DNA of 64,000 nucleotides from a bacterium (GCA_017453665.1 JAFTEM010000025.1:1-64000); one strand, 5' to 3'; counted from the first letter of the stretch, positions 1 to 15,058 are shown. The notes: generated from the sequence alone by a model not told the origin. Translations and numbers: made by a program.

Positions 1-39
1 ACAGATAAGTTGATAGAGAAAAGTAAGAGAAAAAAATAA
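1..39 (+). CDS. C-terminal tail of an upstream gene (partial)
   Basis: Frame 1 is open from the window edge to a TAA at 37-39 and encodes a lysine/arginine-rich tail ending KSKRKK. A rho-independent terminator follows 23 bases later, which supports this being a real 3' end. The rest of the gene lies outside the window, so the product cannot be named. Confidence 0.55.
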   Translation, partial: TDKLIEKSKRKK

Positions 40-62
40 TGGTTAATTTATTGATAAGATAG

Positions 63-95
63 AAAAACGAGGTTGTACTTCGTTTTTTTTCTTTT
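63..95 (+). terminator. Rho-independent terminator of the upstream gene
   Basis: AAACGAGG pairs with CTTCGTTT across a five-base loop and is followed by a long T run. It separates the upstream gene from the giant surface-protein gene. Confidence 0.7.
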
Positions 96-428
96 CTTGA
101 TTTTTTATAATTTTTATGCTCTTATTCTTGACTTGTTAAATATAGATAACAAATAGTTATCGTTTTTTTTGAAAACAGATTGATTTTTTTTGTAGTTTTT
201 TTAGAATATTTTTGAAAATAAAACTACAACAAAAGGATATTTCTTTATTATTGTATTTCTCTAAAATAAAGGAATAAATTGTTGAAAATTATGCTTAAAA
301 ATTAGTGTAAGCACGAAAATTATTCCTATAATAAAAAATTCTATCACAAAAATATTTCGTTTAGGTACGTAATTTTTTTGTTTATGGCTAATTTTCTAAA
401 TTTTAACTTAGTTTATTCTAGAAAAACA
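96..428 (+). other. AT-rich leader upstream of the giant gene
   Basis: About 330 bases without a gene. The only structure I can point to is an interrupted palindrome at 133-152 (TTGTTA, eight bases, TAACAA). The same TTGTTAAAT core recurs at 16750-16827. I see no convincing -35/-10 pair and no Shine-Dalgarno sequence before the ATG at 429, although the promoter of the giant gene should be here. Confidence 0.35.
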
Positions 429-3400
429 ATGAGAAAGACAATATGAAGTATTTCATTATTTATTTTGTTATTCGTTAATCTTTTCACCCCTGTGTCTTAT
501 GTTTTAGCTGATGAAGCAGAAGCTTCTTCAGATTCCGCAGGAAGTTCAGTGGATGCTGGTTTCTCTGATGGGGGGGGTGATAGTGGCTCTGATTCTTGAT
601 CTTCAGATAATTCTTGAGGAGATGAAGGAGGTGACAGTAGTGATAGCGGATTATCAGATGCTGATATGGGATCTGATGAATGAAGCGATTGAGCTGATGT
701 TGCTGATGTTGCTGATGAGAGTGACGAAGGTGATGTTATAGATTGAGATGACTCAGAAGATTCTGAAGTTGCTGATGAGGCTACATGAGAAGATTCTGAA
801 AATACATCGGATGAATCAGAAAACACACAAGATGACGAAACACTAGCGGGTGTTAATAGTGCTAGTGATACTGAAGGATGACAAGGAGGAAGTTCATCTT
901 CTTCTACAGACGATCCTTCATTGTTCTGTAAACAAGAATGAGCTCCAGAACATGCTCATTACCTTTATACTGATGAAGGTCCTGCAGATGTAAATTGTGC
1001 GTGGGGTTGTGATGAAGGATTTGTAAAAAGTAAAGATGGTAAAAAATGTTCTATTGAGGGTGAAGAAGAGACTGATAGCAAATGAAATAATGAAGTTCAA
1101 TTAAATTGTTTCAAATGAGAAATTCCTGAAAATGCTTATTATGTTAATTGAGATGAAAAAAATGAAGAATGAGAAGTTCTTTGTTGATGGAAATGTAATG
1201 ATGGATTCTTAGTAAATGAGCAAAAAAATGCTTGTGAAGCAATTGATTTTAGTAAGTACAGAAATGAAGCTAGTGTATCTACTCTTGCTGGATGGTTATG
1301 AATTGATTGGGGAAATGAAGCATGAGATTATGCTTTACTTGCATGAGTAGAATGAGATTATAAAGGTTTAAGAGAACAAAATGAAAAGATTAGATTATTC
1401 TTAGTTGAAAATGTTGAAAAGTTTTTGAAAGGAGAATTTAATAAAGATAAAGCATTAGAAGAAAAGAAAGCAAACATTTATAATGATGTTCAATTAAATT
1501 CAGAAATTATTACAGGAAGTGCAACATATAGTGGAGTTGTTGTAAAAGTATCAGCTCCTGTTGAATCATTTCCAGAAGGAACGGTATTAAAAATCAAGAA
1601 TGTTAAACAGGATAAATCAATAAAGACAAAAGAAGATGTTTTATTAGAACAAGTTGAAGAAATTGGAGAAGATACAACAAAAGTATCTTTTGATATCTCT
1701 TTTATTTACAATGGATTTGAGGTTCAACCAGTAGAAGGTAAGAATGTTTCTGTTGTATTTGATTATGAGAACAATGAAGAATTTAAAAAGGCAGCAGAAG
1801 ATAAAAATATAGATTTGGTTGTATACCATGTAGAAAATAATGAAGAAAAGGTAGAAAAGATTGATATTAAAACTGTTGAAGAAGTAAAAAGAGAAGTAAA
1901 ACAAGATTTAACAGAAGAATATAAAGAAGTTATTGAAGAAAATCATGAAGGAGATGCTAATGTAGGAATTGTTGCTAATGAATTTTCTGTGTATACATTG
2001 ACCATTACAGTATCAAATGAAGCAACATGGAATTTGGTTTTAGTTGCTACATGAGCATCAATTATTGGAAGTGGTTTTGATTGTAATGGAGAAAATACAA
2101 TATGTTCTGGTAATGTAGCAAGTGGAAATGCTTATTATCCATGAGCAGAGACTTGAGATAAGAATTTCTTATGATGGTATGATGCAACAAATAAGAGATT
2201 ATGAGGTTCTTGAGATAAAGTAACAATGAATTCTAATACAACATGATATGCTAAATTTGGAGGAGGTATTGCAAAAATCTGAGATATTGAGTATGGAAGT
2301 TTAGAAGACGCTTTAAGTAATGCTTCAAGTTGAGATACTATTGTTTTGTTAGGTAATATTGCATTAGAAAAATCTTTAAATGTTGATAAAAAAGTAACAT
2401 TAGATTTAAGTTGATATATAATATCAGCAAAGTCAGAAAATGTTGCTAGTGATAAATTAAGTTGAGATGATTATTTGATTGCAGTAAAGAGATGATGAGA
2501 GCTTACTATTGATTGAAATGGAACAATCGATGGTTCAACAGTAATGGTTTGAATTAAACAAACAATAAAATGAGAAGCAACAAATTGAACAGATGCTGTA
2601 TTGGTAATAAACAGTTGAACAATAAAAGGAAAGACTTTTTGAATATCTTGAAATTGAACTAGGCATGATACAAAATTAGAGATTAATTGATGAACTGTTG
2701 AATGTATGGATTCTATGGATTGTGCTGCTATTTTTATTCCACAAGTTTGAGAAACAACAATTAATGCATGAAGTATCAAATGATATTTATCTGCATTAGA
2801 AATTCGTTCTTGAAAGTTGACTATTAATGGATGAGATTTTCAATCAACATCAGAAAGTTTCTCTGTAGATTCAAATTGAAACTGAACAACAACTAAAGGT
2901 GCTGCTCTTGCTGTAGCACAGCATACAACAAAAAAAGATTTGGATATTGTTATTAGCGGTTGAAATTTTAAGTGAATTCGTGGTTTTAATTTAGCAAATC
3001 CTCAATCAAATGATGCTCCAACACCTACGATAAGTATTGAAACAGGTTCTTTTGAGGGATCTACTAATAGTATTGTGGTTTCTTGAGCTAATTATACTAC
3101 ACCTATAGCTAATTTTATAAAATGATGAATATTTACATCAGATCCATCAGAATATGTTGTTGTTGATAGTGTTGTTTGGGAAGATAACGGAAAATATTAT
3201 GTTTGAGCTTTTGGTGAAAATACTGATGATACTTTTGTTGATTCTTGATTTGTTGCTAGTCCTACAACTCCAATTACTTTAAGTTGATCTGATTTTTCAG
3301 GAACACTTAATGATGTTGTTGTTAGTTCTACTGTAGCAAGTTGAGAAACTGCTACAACAAAATCTTGAGATATAGTTATAACATGACACTCTGTTGATAT

Positions 3401-6400
3401 TCAATGAGAAGTTGTGTTAAGTTTTAATAAGAAGAGTGATAGTTCTTCTTTGGATAGTATTGTTAATTTTGGAAAGTCTATAAAAGTATTGATACCAGTA
3501 AAGGATGGTACAACACTAGTTAAGGTTATGGCAAAACATGGAAATAATCCTTATTGAACCGATTGATTAGCTACTTCTCGTGTTGATTGTAATAATGGTG
3601 TTCCAAATGATGATGGATATACTTGAGGAGATTTAACTGTTACAAGTGGTTATGCTTCTATATATACATGTTCAGCTTCAACTTTTGCAACATATAGTAC
3701 AACAGCTAATAACTATTCTGTAATTCTCGATAATAGTGGTGTTACAACGAGTTGAACACCAGCTTTGTATTATACTTATGGTGTTAATAAATTTTATATA
3801 AATTCAGAACATTCTTCTGAAATTACAAGAATTACAGTACCAGAAAAAGATGGATGGATTTTCTTATGATATTTCACTTCAGCAACTAAGGATCAATGAA
3901 CTCAAGTAATTGATAGTACAGGGAATGTTATTGGAGAAATTCAAAATGTTGTTTCAAACGGAAGTGTTATTTACTATCCGCAATGGCAACTTTGAGAATA
4001 TTTATATACATTAGAGGATAATGATCATATTGTATATAAAGAATGAGGAACGACAACGTGAGTAAAATATGCATGAGGTAATACAATAAATTTGGCTGTA
4101 TCTTGAGTTGATGATGGATATACTTTTAATGGTTTTGAATTTACAAATTGAACAACGGCTCTTGATATTTCTTGGGATGAGGATAATTGAAAATTTACAA
4201 TGCCTACTCAAAATGTAACGGTGACTCCTAAACTTACAGCTAATGTTTATAATATTACTTATGTATTAAGTTGATGAACAAATAATGAAAGCAACCCAAG
4301 TTCTTACACTGTAGAATCTTGATTTGATCTTCAGGATCCGACTAAAGATTGATATGATTTCTCTTGATGGACAGAAGGAACTTGAATTGCTGTAGGAACA
4401 ACAGGAGATAAGACTTTTACAGCAGAATGGACCATTCAATCTTATACTGTAAGTTTCTTAAATAGTACATGAATAGAATTACAATCTGGTTCTTTAGAAT
4501 ATTGAAAAACACCAATTTATACTGGTGTAACTCCAACAAGTTGATGAAATAGTGAAGTAGATTATGTGTTTACTGGTTGGTATGTTAGTTGAGATGTTAG
4601 TCAAACAATTGTTGATTTATCTGGTCAGACTGTAGAAGGTGATGTAACTTATATTGCAAAATATAATGAAACGGTTGCAGCAAGTTGTGTTGCTTGGGTT
4701 AATAATACAACTTGTTATGATACTTTATCATGAGCAATTGATGCAGCTACATCAGGAGATATGGTTACTTTACAAAAGGATACATCAATTTCTTCAATAA
4801 CAATAGATAAAACAATAGTGTTAAATCTTAGTGGAAATACGGTTAGTTCAAGCAATCCTGAATTGTTTGTTGTTTCAGCGAATGGAGACTTAACAATTCA
4901 GTGAAATTGAACAATTGAAGGTCCTTCTGATGGTAAAACATTTGATGGAAAATCAGTAATTAGAGTTGATGGTTGAAAATTAACTTATATAGATGGTACA
5001 ATGATGGCTACTTGAGAAGGTAGCGATGGTATGTATGGTGTCTATGTATTGAACGGTGGTACTGCTGTATTTGGAAATGCTTCAGATTCAACAGGACCAA
5101 CTATAACTTCTCATTTTGCGGCAATTGGTACTAATAATACAACAGCTCCTGCAAATATTACGGTATACGGTGGAAATTATACAGCTAATGCAACACCAAC
5201 AAATAATGAATGGTGGTCTTATTTCTGTGCTCCTATCTATGCTGCAGCAGCAGGAACATTTAATGTTCAATGAGGAGAACTAAATGGTTATTATGGAATA
5301 TCTTCTCGTTATAGTAATGTTGATCAAGATATTACGCTTTGAAATGTAACAATTAATGCTAGTTCTAATACAAATGTTTTTGTTGATGAGAAGACAGGTT
5401 CAGCTTGAACATCAGATCGTAATGTTGTTTCAACATCAAATGTCTTAACTCTTCCTGATGGATACACATGGGTTGAAAATGATGGCGGTAGCTATGTTGC
5501 TACACAACAGTTTACAGTTACTTTTGTTTATGGAAGTTGATTTGAGAATGTTGAAGAATATATTTTAACGTGAAATAATGTTAGTGAACCAACACAACCA
5601 ACAAAAACAGGATATACCTTTACAGGATGGCATACAAAAGAATCTTTAGATTCTAAGTTTGATTTTAATAGTGCAATTACAGGAGATGTTACATTATATG
5701 CTCATTGGTTAGCAAATGGAGCAACACAATATGTTGTTAAATATCATAAGAGAAAGTTAGATGGTAATTATGTAACAGAAATTTCTACAGAGGCTTGAGA
5801 AACAGATACTTTGGTTACTTGAGATATTGTGGTATTTACAGGATTTGTAACACCAACAGAAGAAAAATCAGCAATTATTAAAGCTGATGGGTCAACAGTA
5901 ATTGAATATTTTTATGAAAGGGAAGAATATACTGTTAGTTTTGATTCAAATTCTGGAAGTGATGTAGATGATCAAACTGTTAAATATGAGGCTACTGCAA
6001 CAGAACCAACTCCAACTAGAGATTGATATGCCTTTAAAGGTTGGTTTGATGAAAATGGTATAAAGTGGAACTTTGGTACTCAAATTACAGGAGATGTTAA
6101 TTTGAAGGCTTTTTGGTCTGCAAATGAAGTAAATTATACTGTAATATGGCATGTTCAAAACAAGAATGATAATAATATGTGATGATATTATCGATCAGGT
6201 AGTGTTTCATTGACATGAAGTGTTGGTGATACTATTCCAGCATCAATTGATGAGTATTTAGGAGCAAGTTGATATAACTTAAGTTGATTAACTTTGAATA
6301 CAGAGCTTTCTAGTGGTCCTTACGTAATACCTGAAGATGCATGAACAAGTATTGGTGATCCAATCCATCTTTATTATGATAGAAATGTTATAACAATCGC

Positions 6401-9400
6401 TTTTGATAGTGATGGATGAACAGATGTTGATGCTGTTACAGGTAGATTCGAGGGTAATGTTCCTACAATTGAAAATCCAACAAGAGATTGATATGATTTC
6501 TCTGGTTGGACATTAAGTGGAGAACCTAAAGACTTAAGTTGATATAAATTCCCTATAGAAAATATTACTTTAGTTGCTCAATGGTCTGCTCATAGCGGTA
6601 CAGCATATGCAGTAGAATATTATCAACAAAATATTGATAACGATGACTATACTTTGTATGAAACATGAGAGAATTTAAGTTGAACAACAGATACATGGGT
6701 TAATGCTGATGTTAAGGAATATTCATGATTTACATTAAATGATAATCTTTCAACAACAGGTTGAACAATTACTTGAAGTTGAGACTTGGTATTAGAGTTA
6801 TATTACGATAGAAATCAGCACACCGTATCATATGCTATGGATGTTGAGGCTCTTACTGGTGAAGTATGGTGATATAATAAACCAGCAACAGAAACATATA
6901 AATACGGACAAGAAGTAATAGTAGCAGGTGGTGCAGATGTTGATGGTTTTGTCTTTACATGATGGTTCTGGAATAATGAACTAACAGGTTCATTTATAAT
7001 GCCAGATGAAGATGTAGTACTTACTTGAAAATTCTCATCTGATAGTGTTCAATATGTTGTTCAAGATTGGTTAGAAGATATGAGTTGAAATTATACTATT
7101 ATATGAGAAATACTTACATGAAATGGAGATACACGAGGTGTGGCAAGAATTACAGAGCATACTTATACTTGATTTGAATTAAGTGGTGCTGCAGATAGTT
7201 ATAGTAAAACTATTTTATGAAACGGTTCTACAGTTCTTAATCCTCATTATAAGAGAAGTGAATATACAGTAACATTTGTATCAGAGTGATATAAAAGAGC
7301 AAGAAAAAATATAAAGTACGAATATACGACAACTCCTCCATCAGAAAACAATAAACCAACTAAAACAGGTTATAATTTTGCTTATTGGTATTTAGATGAT
7401 GAAAATACAGAGTTTGGTTTTAATACACCAATAACAGGAGATATTACATTAACAGCAAAATGGACTCCAAAAAATCTTGAATATAGAATTATAACACATA
7501 AGGAAAAAATTGAAGAAAATTGATGGGAAGAAGAAACACAAACATGAGATTATATCAGTGGTTCTGTTGATGGTATGGTTGAGATACCTATGACACTGGA
7601 TGGATTAACGCTTAATACAGGATCTAGTAGTTGCGATGTAGATTCAGAAAATTCAGAAATTTGTCTTTATACAATTCCAGCAACAAATGATGATAAAATA
7701 AATATCGATATTTATTATAATAGAAATGTGTATACAGTTTCGTTTGATACTAATGGATGAACGGATGTGGAAGAGGTTTATACATGAAGATATGAATATC
7801 AATTCACAGAAGAAAAACCAACACAACCAACAAGAACTGGTTATAGCTTCTCAGGTTGGTTACTTCCAGATGATTCTATAATTCAGAATTTGAGTGGATA
7901 TGTATTAAGAGATAATGTTGTTTTAACTGGTCAATGGACAGCACAAGGTACAGGTTATAAGGTAATAGAATATAAAGAAAATGCTGATTGAAGTGGTTAT
8001 GTTGTAAGAAAAACTATACCTTTAACATGAGATATGGATGAAACCGTTTATGCTCCAATTTGAGAGTATACAGGACTTATCTTTAATGCTGAGCATGAAA
8101 ACAATCTTTTAACAGGAGTTGTTTCTCGAGATGAACCATTAGAATTGAGTGTTTATTATAAAAGAGCTGAATATACGGTTACATTAGATCCAAACGAATG
8201 AACAGGTGTAGAAACATTAACAGGTAGATATAATTATGTTTTCACAGAAACAGATGTTAATGGTGTAGAACCGACAAGAGTTGGATATACATTTACAGGG
8301 TGGTATGATAGTGATGACAATAAAGTTGAATTAAGTGGATATCAAATAGTGTGAGACTTAGCATTAACTGCACATTGGGAAGCAAATGATGTTCAATATA
8401 AATATCATCAAGAATTTGAAGATTTAACTTGAGATATGGTTACATCTGGTGATGTTGTTTCTTTGACAGGAAAAGCTGGTTCAACAGTTGATCTTAGTTG
8501 AGATTTGTTTATAGCTCCAGAATGATTTACGTTAATTTGAAATATAGCAGATTATACAGGAACGATTATTGCATGAGATGAGACAACAGATGTTGCTATC
8601 CAATTTACAAGAAATTCTCATGAAGTAAGTTATGTATATGAAAATGCGGATGGTTTAACATCAACTCCTAGTGCATTACCTGCGGCTGTAGAATATAAGT
8701 ATTGAGCTGATGTAACTGTTGCCGAAAATGCAACAGCAACATGATATACTTTCTCTTGGAATACAGGAAACTTTACAATGCCAGATAACGATGTTGTAAT
8801 TACTTGAACATTCGCATCAGGAACAGCTGATTATAAGGTATCATATTATTATCAAGACGAAAATGGAGAATATTTAACAGCAAGTGGTTCTGATTCTAGA
8901 ACGGGTACAACGGATACCTTAGCAGAAATTACAGACGAAGATAAAGTTCCTTCTTCTGATAAATATGCTTTTGTTGAGAATGATGATAGCGTGTTAAGTG
9001 GTATGATTAGATGAGATGGAACATTAGAATTGAAGGTTTATTTTAAGAAACAACTTAGTGTTACATATCAAATTGTTTCAGGTAGAGGTGTTTCAAAAAC
9101 AGGACTTGATTATAATTTAGCAACACCTACTTTTGAGGAGGTTGCAGGTCATGATATTTCTTGGTTCCAAGGACCAAATTGATATGTATTTAATGGTTGG
9201 GATCCAGAAGTAAGTGCCACAGTTACATGAGATGTTGTTTATACTGCTAAATGGGCTCCATCATCAACAACATATACAGTAAATCATTATCAAGAAAACT
9301 TAAATGGATGATTTGATGTGGTAGAAACAGAAACAATCTCTTGAACAACAAGTGATTTTGTAGATGCTACTATCAATGATTATACAGGATTTACATTTAG

Positions 9401-12400
9401 TTGAGATATTAGTACTACTTCTTGAACAGTTAAAGGATATGGTGAGTTGACATTAGATTTGTATTATACAAGAAATAGTTATACTTTAAATTATGGTAGT
9501 TCTTATACTAATCCACAATCAGTAGAGTTAAAATATTGAGCAGATATTATCTATCCTGATATGTTAACTTATACATGACATGAGTTTAGTGGATGGAATA
9601 ATGTTCCTGCTGATGGAAAAATGCCAGCTACTGGTTTGAATATTCGACCTAGTTGGACAGAAAATGAATATACAATTACGTTTGTTACAAGTGGAGGAAC
9701 TGAAATTGGGGCAATTACTTGACATTATCAAGATGTGGTAACAGTTCCAGATGATCCTATAAGAGATGGTTATACTTTCTCAGGATGGGATACTGAAATT
9801 CCTTCAACAATGCCTGCTGAAGATTTAACTATTACTGCCAAATGGAATGTTGATGATTATACAATTTCTTATGAGTTAAATGATTGAGTTGTAGAAATAG
9901 AGAATCCAACAGGATATACAATTGAGAGTTGAGCTATAACACTAAATAATCCTACAAAGACATGATTTACCTTTGCAGGATGGAGTGGAACAAACCTTGA
10001 AGAATTAGCAGATAGTGTTGTTATTGTAGCATGAAGCACATGAGATAGAACTTATGAAGCTAATTGGACAGAAAATGAATATACAATTACGTTTGTTACA
10101 AGTGGAGGAACTGAAATTGAGGCAATTACTTGACATTATCAAGATGCAGTAACAGCTCCAGCTGCTCCTACAAGAGATGGTTATACTTTCTCAGGATGGG
10201 ATACTGAAATACCTGAAACAATGCCAACTGAAGATTTAACTATTACTGCTCAATGGAATGTTGTAGAATATACAGTTACTTATGATGCTAATAGTTGAAC
10301 AGTAAGTCCGGCAACTCAAACTTATACAATTGAAAGTGGTTTAGATACTTTAGCAACTTCAGAAAGAGAAGGATATCTCTTCTCATGATGGTATAAAGGA
10401 GATGTTAAAGTAGTATCTCTTCCTACAGGAACAACAGGAGATATTACTCTTACTGCTCAATGGGAAAAGAATTCATGGAAAGTTACTTATGTTTATGATG
10501 AAACAGCACCTGATAATGCTCCAACTGTTCCAGGAGAGAAAACTTATGTTTATGAAACAGGTGTTGATACTGCAGATGAACCAGCTCTAAGTTGATATAC
10601 TTTCAACGGATGGAGTTGAGAGGTTTCTACAATGCCATCACATGATGTTGTAGTTACAGGTAGTTGGACAATTAATCAATATACAATTACTTTTGATACT
10701 GTTTGATGAACATCAATTGATGCAATAACTCAAGATTATAATACTGCTGTTATAGCACCAGCTAATCCAGAAAAGACAGGATATACCTTTACAGGATGGA
10801 ATACTGAAATACCTACAACAATGCCAGCAGAAGATTTAACAATCACTGCTCAATGGGTACCTAATTCTAATACACAATATAAGGTTATTTATTATAAAGA
10901 AATGTTAGATGGTAGTTATGCTGTAAAAGAAACAGGTGATTTTGTTTGAATAACAGATCTTGTTGTAACAGCAGAGCATAAAAATTATAGTGGATTTACA
11001 TATAATCCAAACAACACAGAAAATGTTGTAACATGAGCAATTCTTCCTGATGGAAGCTTAGAATTAAAATTGTATTACACAAGAAATAAGTATAGAGTAG
11101 TATTTAATAGTGATTGAGGAACTGAGGTTGCTTCTCAAGAAAACGTGCCATATTATGGAGTTGTTGCAAAGCCTGAAGATCCTATAAAAACAGGTTATGA
11201 CTTTAAATGATGGAAATTAAATGGTTCCGATTTCAATGATTGGAATCAGTATAAAATAGCATGAGATTCTACATTAACTGCTGTTTGGGATGAAAATATC
11301 TATACTATAGCATTTGATGTTCAATGAGCATGAGATAGTATTGATCCAATTGAAACTGGATATAATACAGAAGTTACATTACCAGATGGAAGTGGTTTAT
11401 CTAAGACAGGTTATACTTTCACAGGATGGACTACAACATCAGGAAGTGATGTAGCTGATTATGAAGGTTGAGCTGTTGTAAGTTGATTAGCAACTACAGG
11501 AACTGTTACTCTTTATCCTGTGTGGGATGTAAATCTTTACACTATTACATGGAAGAACAATGATGGTTCAGTTCTTCTTTCAAGTGGATATGCTTATGGT
11601 AGTATTCCAGTATTAGGATTTGATCCAGTAGATACCACAGAAAATATTACATGTTCTTTTGCTTGATGGTCTGGTGATGTCGTAGCAGTAGAATGAGATG
11701 CTGAATATATAGCAAAATACGGTCAACCATGTGCTGTTGCACAATACGCGGTTAGTTGGTTTAATGCAGATTGAACATTAATAGAACAATACCAAGTAAA
11801 ATATGGTTCATGAGTTACTTACACAGGAGCAAATCCAGAAAAAGATGCAGATGAACAATATAGTTATGTGTTTACATGATGGATGCTTTCTTGAGATACA
11901 ACAATTCTAAAGAATGATAATCTCCCTATTGTTTCATGAAATGTTGAATATGTAGCAGCATACGATGCTCTTCTTAATTCATACAATGTTGTATTTGAAT
12001 ATACTGGAGCTGATGGAAATGCTGTTGTAGAAAGTGGTAGTTATTTCTATGGAACAGAAGCTTCTGGATTAGATGTTCCTGCAGTAACAGGATATACAAA
12101 TGATGTTAATGTTTATACATTTAGTGGATGGACTCCTGTATTAAGTACTGTTACTTGAGATATAACTTACAAGGCAGAATATGATGCAGAATTAAGAGAA
12201 TATATTGTTAGTTGGAAAGATGGAGATACAGAACTTTATAGTTGAAGTTATACATATCAAAGTGGTTTAGTTGTTCCAGCTAATCCAAGTAAAACAGGAT
12301 ATGTGTTCTCTTCTTGGGAAGCACAAGGTGATGCTCCAGCTGCAGAAAATGGAAAATTTGTTACAGGAAATTATGAATACTTAGCACAATGGACAGCAAA

Positions 12401-15005
12401 TCATTATCAGATCCAATTTAATGCAAATGATTGAAGTTTATGACTTGCATATCAAGATATGGTATATGGTCAAACAGGTGCATTAACAGGAAATAGCTTT
12501 ACAAGAGATTGATATGATTTTGCTTGATGGTCTAAAACATCTGGTTGAGATGTTGAGTATCTTGATTGAGAAGAAGTAATTAATCTTGCTTCAACATGAG
12601 TAGTAGCTCTATATGCTGTTTGGGCTCCAGAAAGTTATACTCTAGCATATAATGTAAATTCAGGAACAATGCCTGAAACTTATACAACTGGTTATACTGT
12701 TCTTACAGATATTGATCCATTAGCTCAGCCAACAAGAACTGGATATATCTTCTCTGGTTGGTTTGATAATGAAGAATTAACTTGAATAGCTGTTAGCGCT
12801 ATTGCTACAGGTTCAACAGGAGATAAAACACTTTGGGCTAAATGGACGCCAATTACTTATACAATTACCTTTGATAAGAATAATGATTCTGCTACATGAA
12901 CAGTTGATGCTATAACAGCAGAATATGATAGTTGAGTTGTTGTTTCAGAAAATGCATTTATACTTACAGGATATAGTTTTGCTGGATGGAATACAGCAAG
13001 TGATGGAAGTGGAACTGCTTATGCTGTAGGAGATGAATTAGAGAATTTAACTACAACAGATTGAGCTATTATTACACTTTATGCACAGTGGAACATTAAT
13101 CAATATACTGTTAGTTTCGATACTGTTTGAGGAACAGAAATTGCTGCTATAACACAAGATTATAATAGTGCTATTACAGCTCCAGCTGCTCCAAGTAAAA
13201 CAGGATATCAATTCTCTGGATGGAATCCAAGTATTCCTGCAACAATGCCAGCTGAAAATGTAATCATTACAGGTGAATGGACAGCTAATACCTATAGTAT
13301 TCATTTCAATAGTTGAGCTGCAACTTCATGAGAAATGGCTAATGCTACAGGATATACTTATGATATAACAGGAAGTTTACCTGCTAATAGCTTTGAAAAA
13401 GAATGATATCTCTTTGCTGGATGGTCATTAACAGAATGAGGTAATGTTGATTTAGCTGATACATGAGATGTATTTAACTTAACATGAGAGAATGGAGCAA
13501 CAGTAGAACTTTATGCTGTTTGGGCTGCTGAGGAGTTTACAATTAGCTTTGATGCATGAAGCGGAAGTGTTGCATCAGGAAGTGTTGATGTTGTCTATGG
13601 TCAAAATTATCCTGAATTACCAACACCAGAAAGAACAGGATATACTTTCAATGGATGGAATACTGATGAAAATGGAAATGGAAGCACTATTGAAAGTTGA
13701 ACTACAGTAAATCTTACAGGTAATACAATTCTTTATGCTCAATACTCAGCTAATACTTATACAGTAAGCTTTAATAGTTGAGCTGCTAATACTGGAGAAA
13801 TGGCTGATGCACAATATACTTATGATGTAACATGAGTATTGGCTGAAAATACTTTTGAGAAAGAAGGATACCAATTCTCAGGATGGTCATTAACAGAAAA
13901 TGGAACAGGAGTTGATTTAGTTGATACTTGAGACGTATTCAATTTAAGTGCTGAAAGTTGAGCTGTTGTAACATTATATGCTGTATGGCAAGGTAATAGT
14001 TACGAAGTTAGCTTTAATGCTTTAAGTGGAACAGTAGCTCAAACAACAGGAACTGTTGTTTATGGTTCTGCTTATGGTAACTTACCAACTCCAGTATCAT
14101 CAACAAGTGGATATGTATTCTCTTGATGGTATACTAATGAAGTACTTGCTAGTGGAAGTCTTGTTACAAGTACAACACCAGTAACAACTACAGGAGATCA
14201 TACCTTGTATGCATTCTATAAACAAGCATCTAATTCTTCAGGAGGAAATGGTGGTGGTTCAAGCTCTGGTGGATCTAGTTCATCAGGAAGTTCTGGATCT
14301 AGTGGAAGTTCATGAACATCTTCAAGTTCTAGTTCTTCATCAAGTTCTAGTTCATCATCTTCTTCATCAACACCTTCTACAGCAACAAGTTGAGCAAGTA
14401 ATGTTAATGAAGCTATTGATCTTAATGGATCAGTTCCAACCTATTCATCAAATGACGTAACGATTTCTGATGAAGCTAAGAATACTTATACTTCAGAACA
14501 ATTATCTGCTTATCAATGGGCTTATGATAAAGGTATTACATCAATACCAAGTGCTGATGATGCAAGAATGCTTGTTCCATTAACAAGAGGACAACTTGCT
14601 AAGATGATGTCTCAATATATGGCAAATGTTCTTAATCTAAAACCAGTATTAACATGAGATATTGATTTTGAAGATCTCGATCAAGCACAAGGAGATTTAG
14701 CTAAATACATAAAACTAGCTTATCAATATCAAATTATGGGAATTCATGCTGATGGTACTCCATTAACTAAATTTAATCCTAATAGATTGGTAACAAGAAA
14801 AGAATTTGCTACAGTATTCTCAAGAGTATTGTATGGTAATAAATATAATACTTATGGAGATGATTACTATACTCGTCATTTGAATGCATTGAAAGGTGCT
14901 GGTATCTTAGATAATACTACTCCTCAACTTCAAGAGTTAAGATGATGGGTAATGGTTATGATGTACAGATCTATTGTTAATAGCCAAACGAGTGCCTCTA
15001 AGTAG
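429..15005 (+). CDS. Giant secreted repeat surface protein (4858 aa)
   Basis: One frame of 4859 codons runs from ATG 429 to TAG 15003-15005 when UGA is read as Gly. Residues 1-27 are a signal peptide (cut near VLA/D). Next come a Ser/Gly/Asp-rich acidic stretch (about 29-160), two short Cys modules with a CxWxCxxGF pattern (165-270), and a beta-sandwich module (about 355-540) that is also found in the last gene of the window. Parallel beta-helix-like segments lie near 620-915 and 1418-1685. From about 1690 to 4597 there are several dozen alternating units of two kinds: InlB B-repeat/Flg_new-like (YTVTFD...GGT...GYTFxGW...LTAxW) and MucBP-like (YxVxYYxQ...GFT...LYYDRN). A Ser/Gly linker (4603-4655) leads to a C-terminal S-layer-homology-like region ([27 protein letters not shown]). 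The protein is probably envelope-anchored through its C terminus and displayed for adhesion. Family assignments come from motif recognition only. Confidence 0.9.
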
Positions 15006-15023
15006 AATTTATAACTAACATAA

Positions 15024-15058
15024 AAGTAACGCTTGAAATACAGCGTTACTTTTTGTTT
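15024..15058 (+). terminator. Terminator of the giant gene
   Basis: AGTAACGC pairs perfectly with GCGTTACT around a short loop, followed by TTTTTGTTTT, starting 19 bases after the TAG stop. Confidence 0.85.

Noticed and set aside
497..826. Ser-rich 109-aa ORF on the minus strand
   Set aside because: It is the antisense of the acidic low-complexity N-terminal region of the giant gene; the repeats on the coding strand create it.
13047..14460. Several short ORFs inside the giant gene in other frames
   Set aside because: They are out of frame with the 4858-residue reading and have the biased composition expected from shifted repeats.
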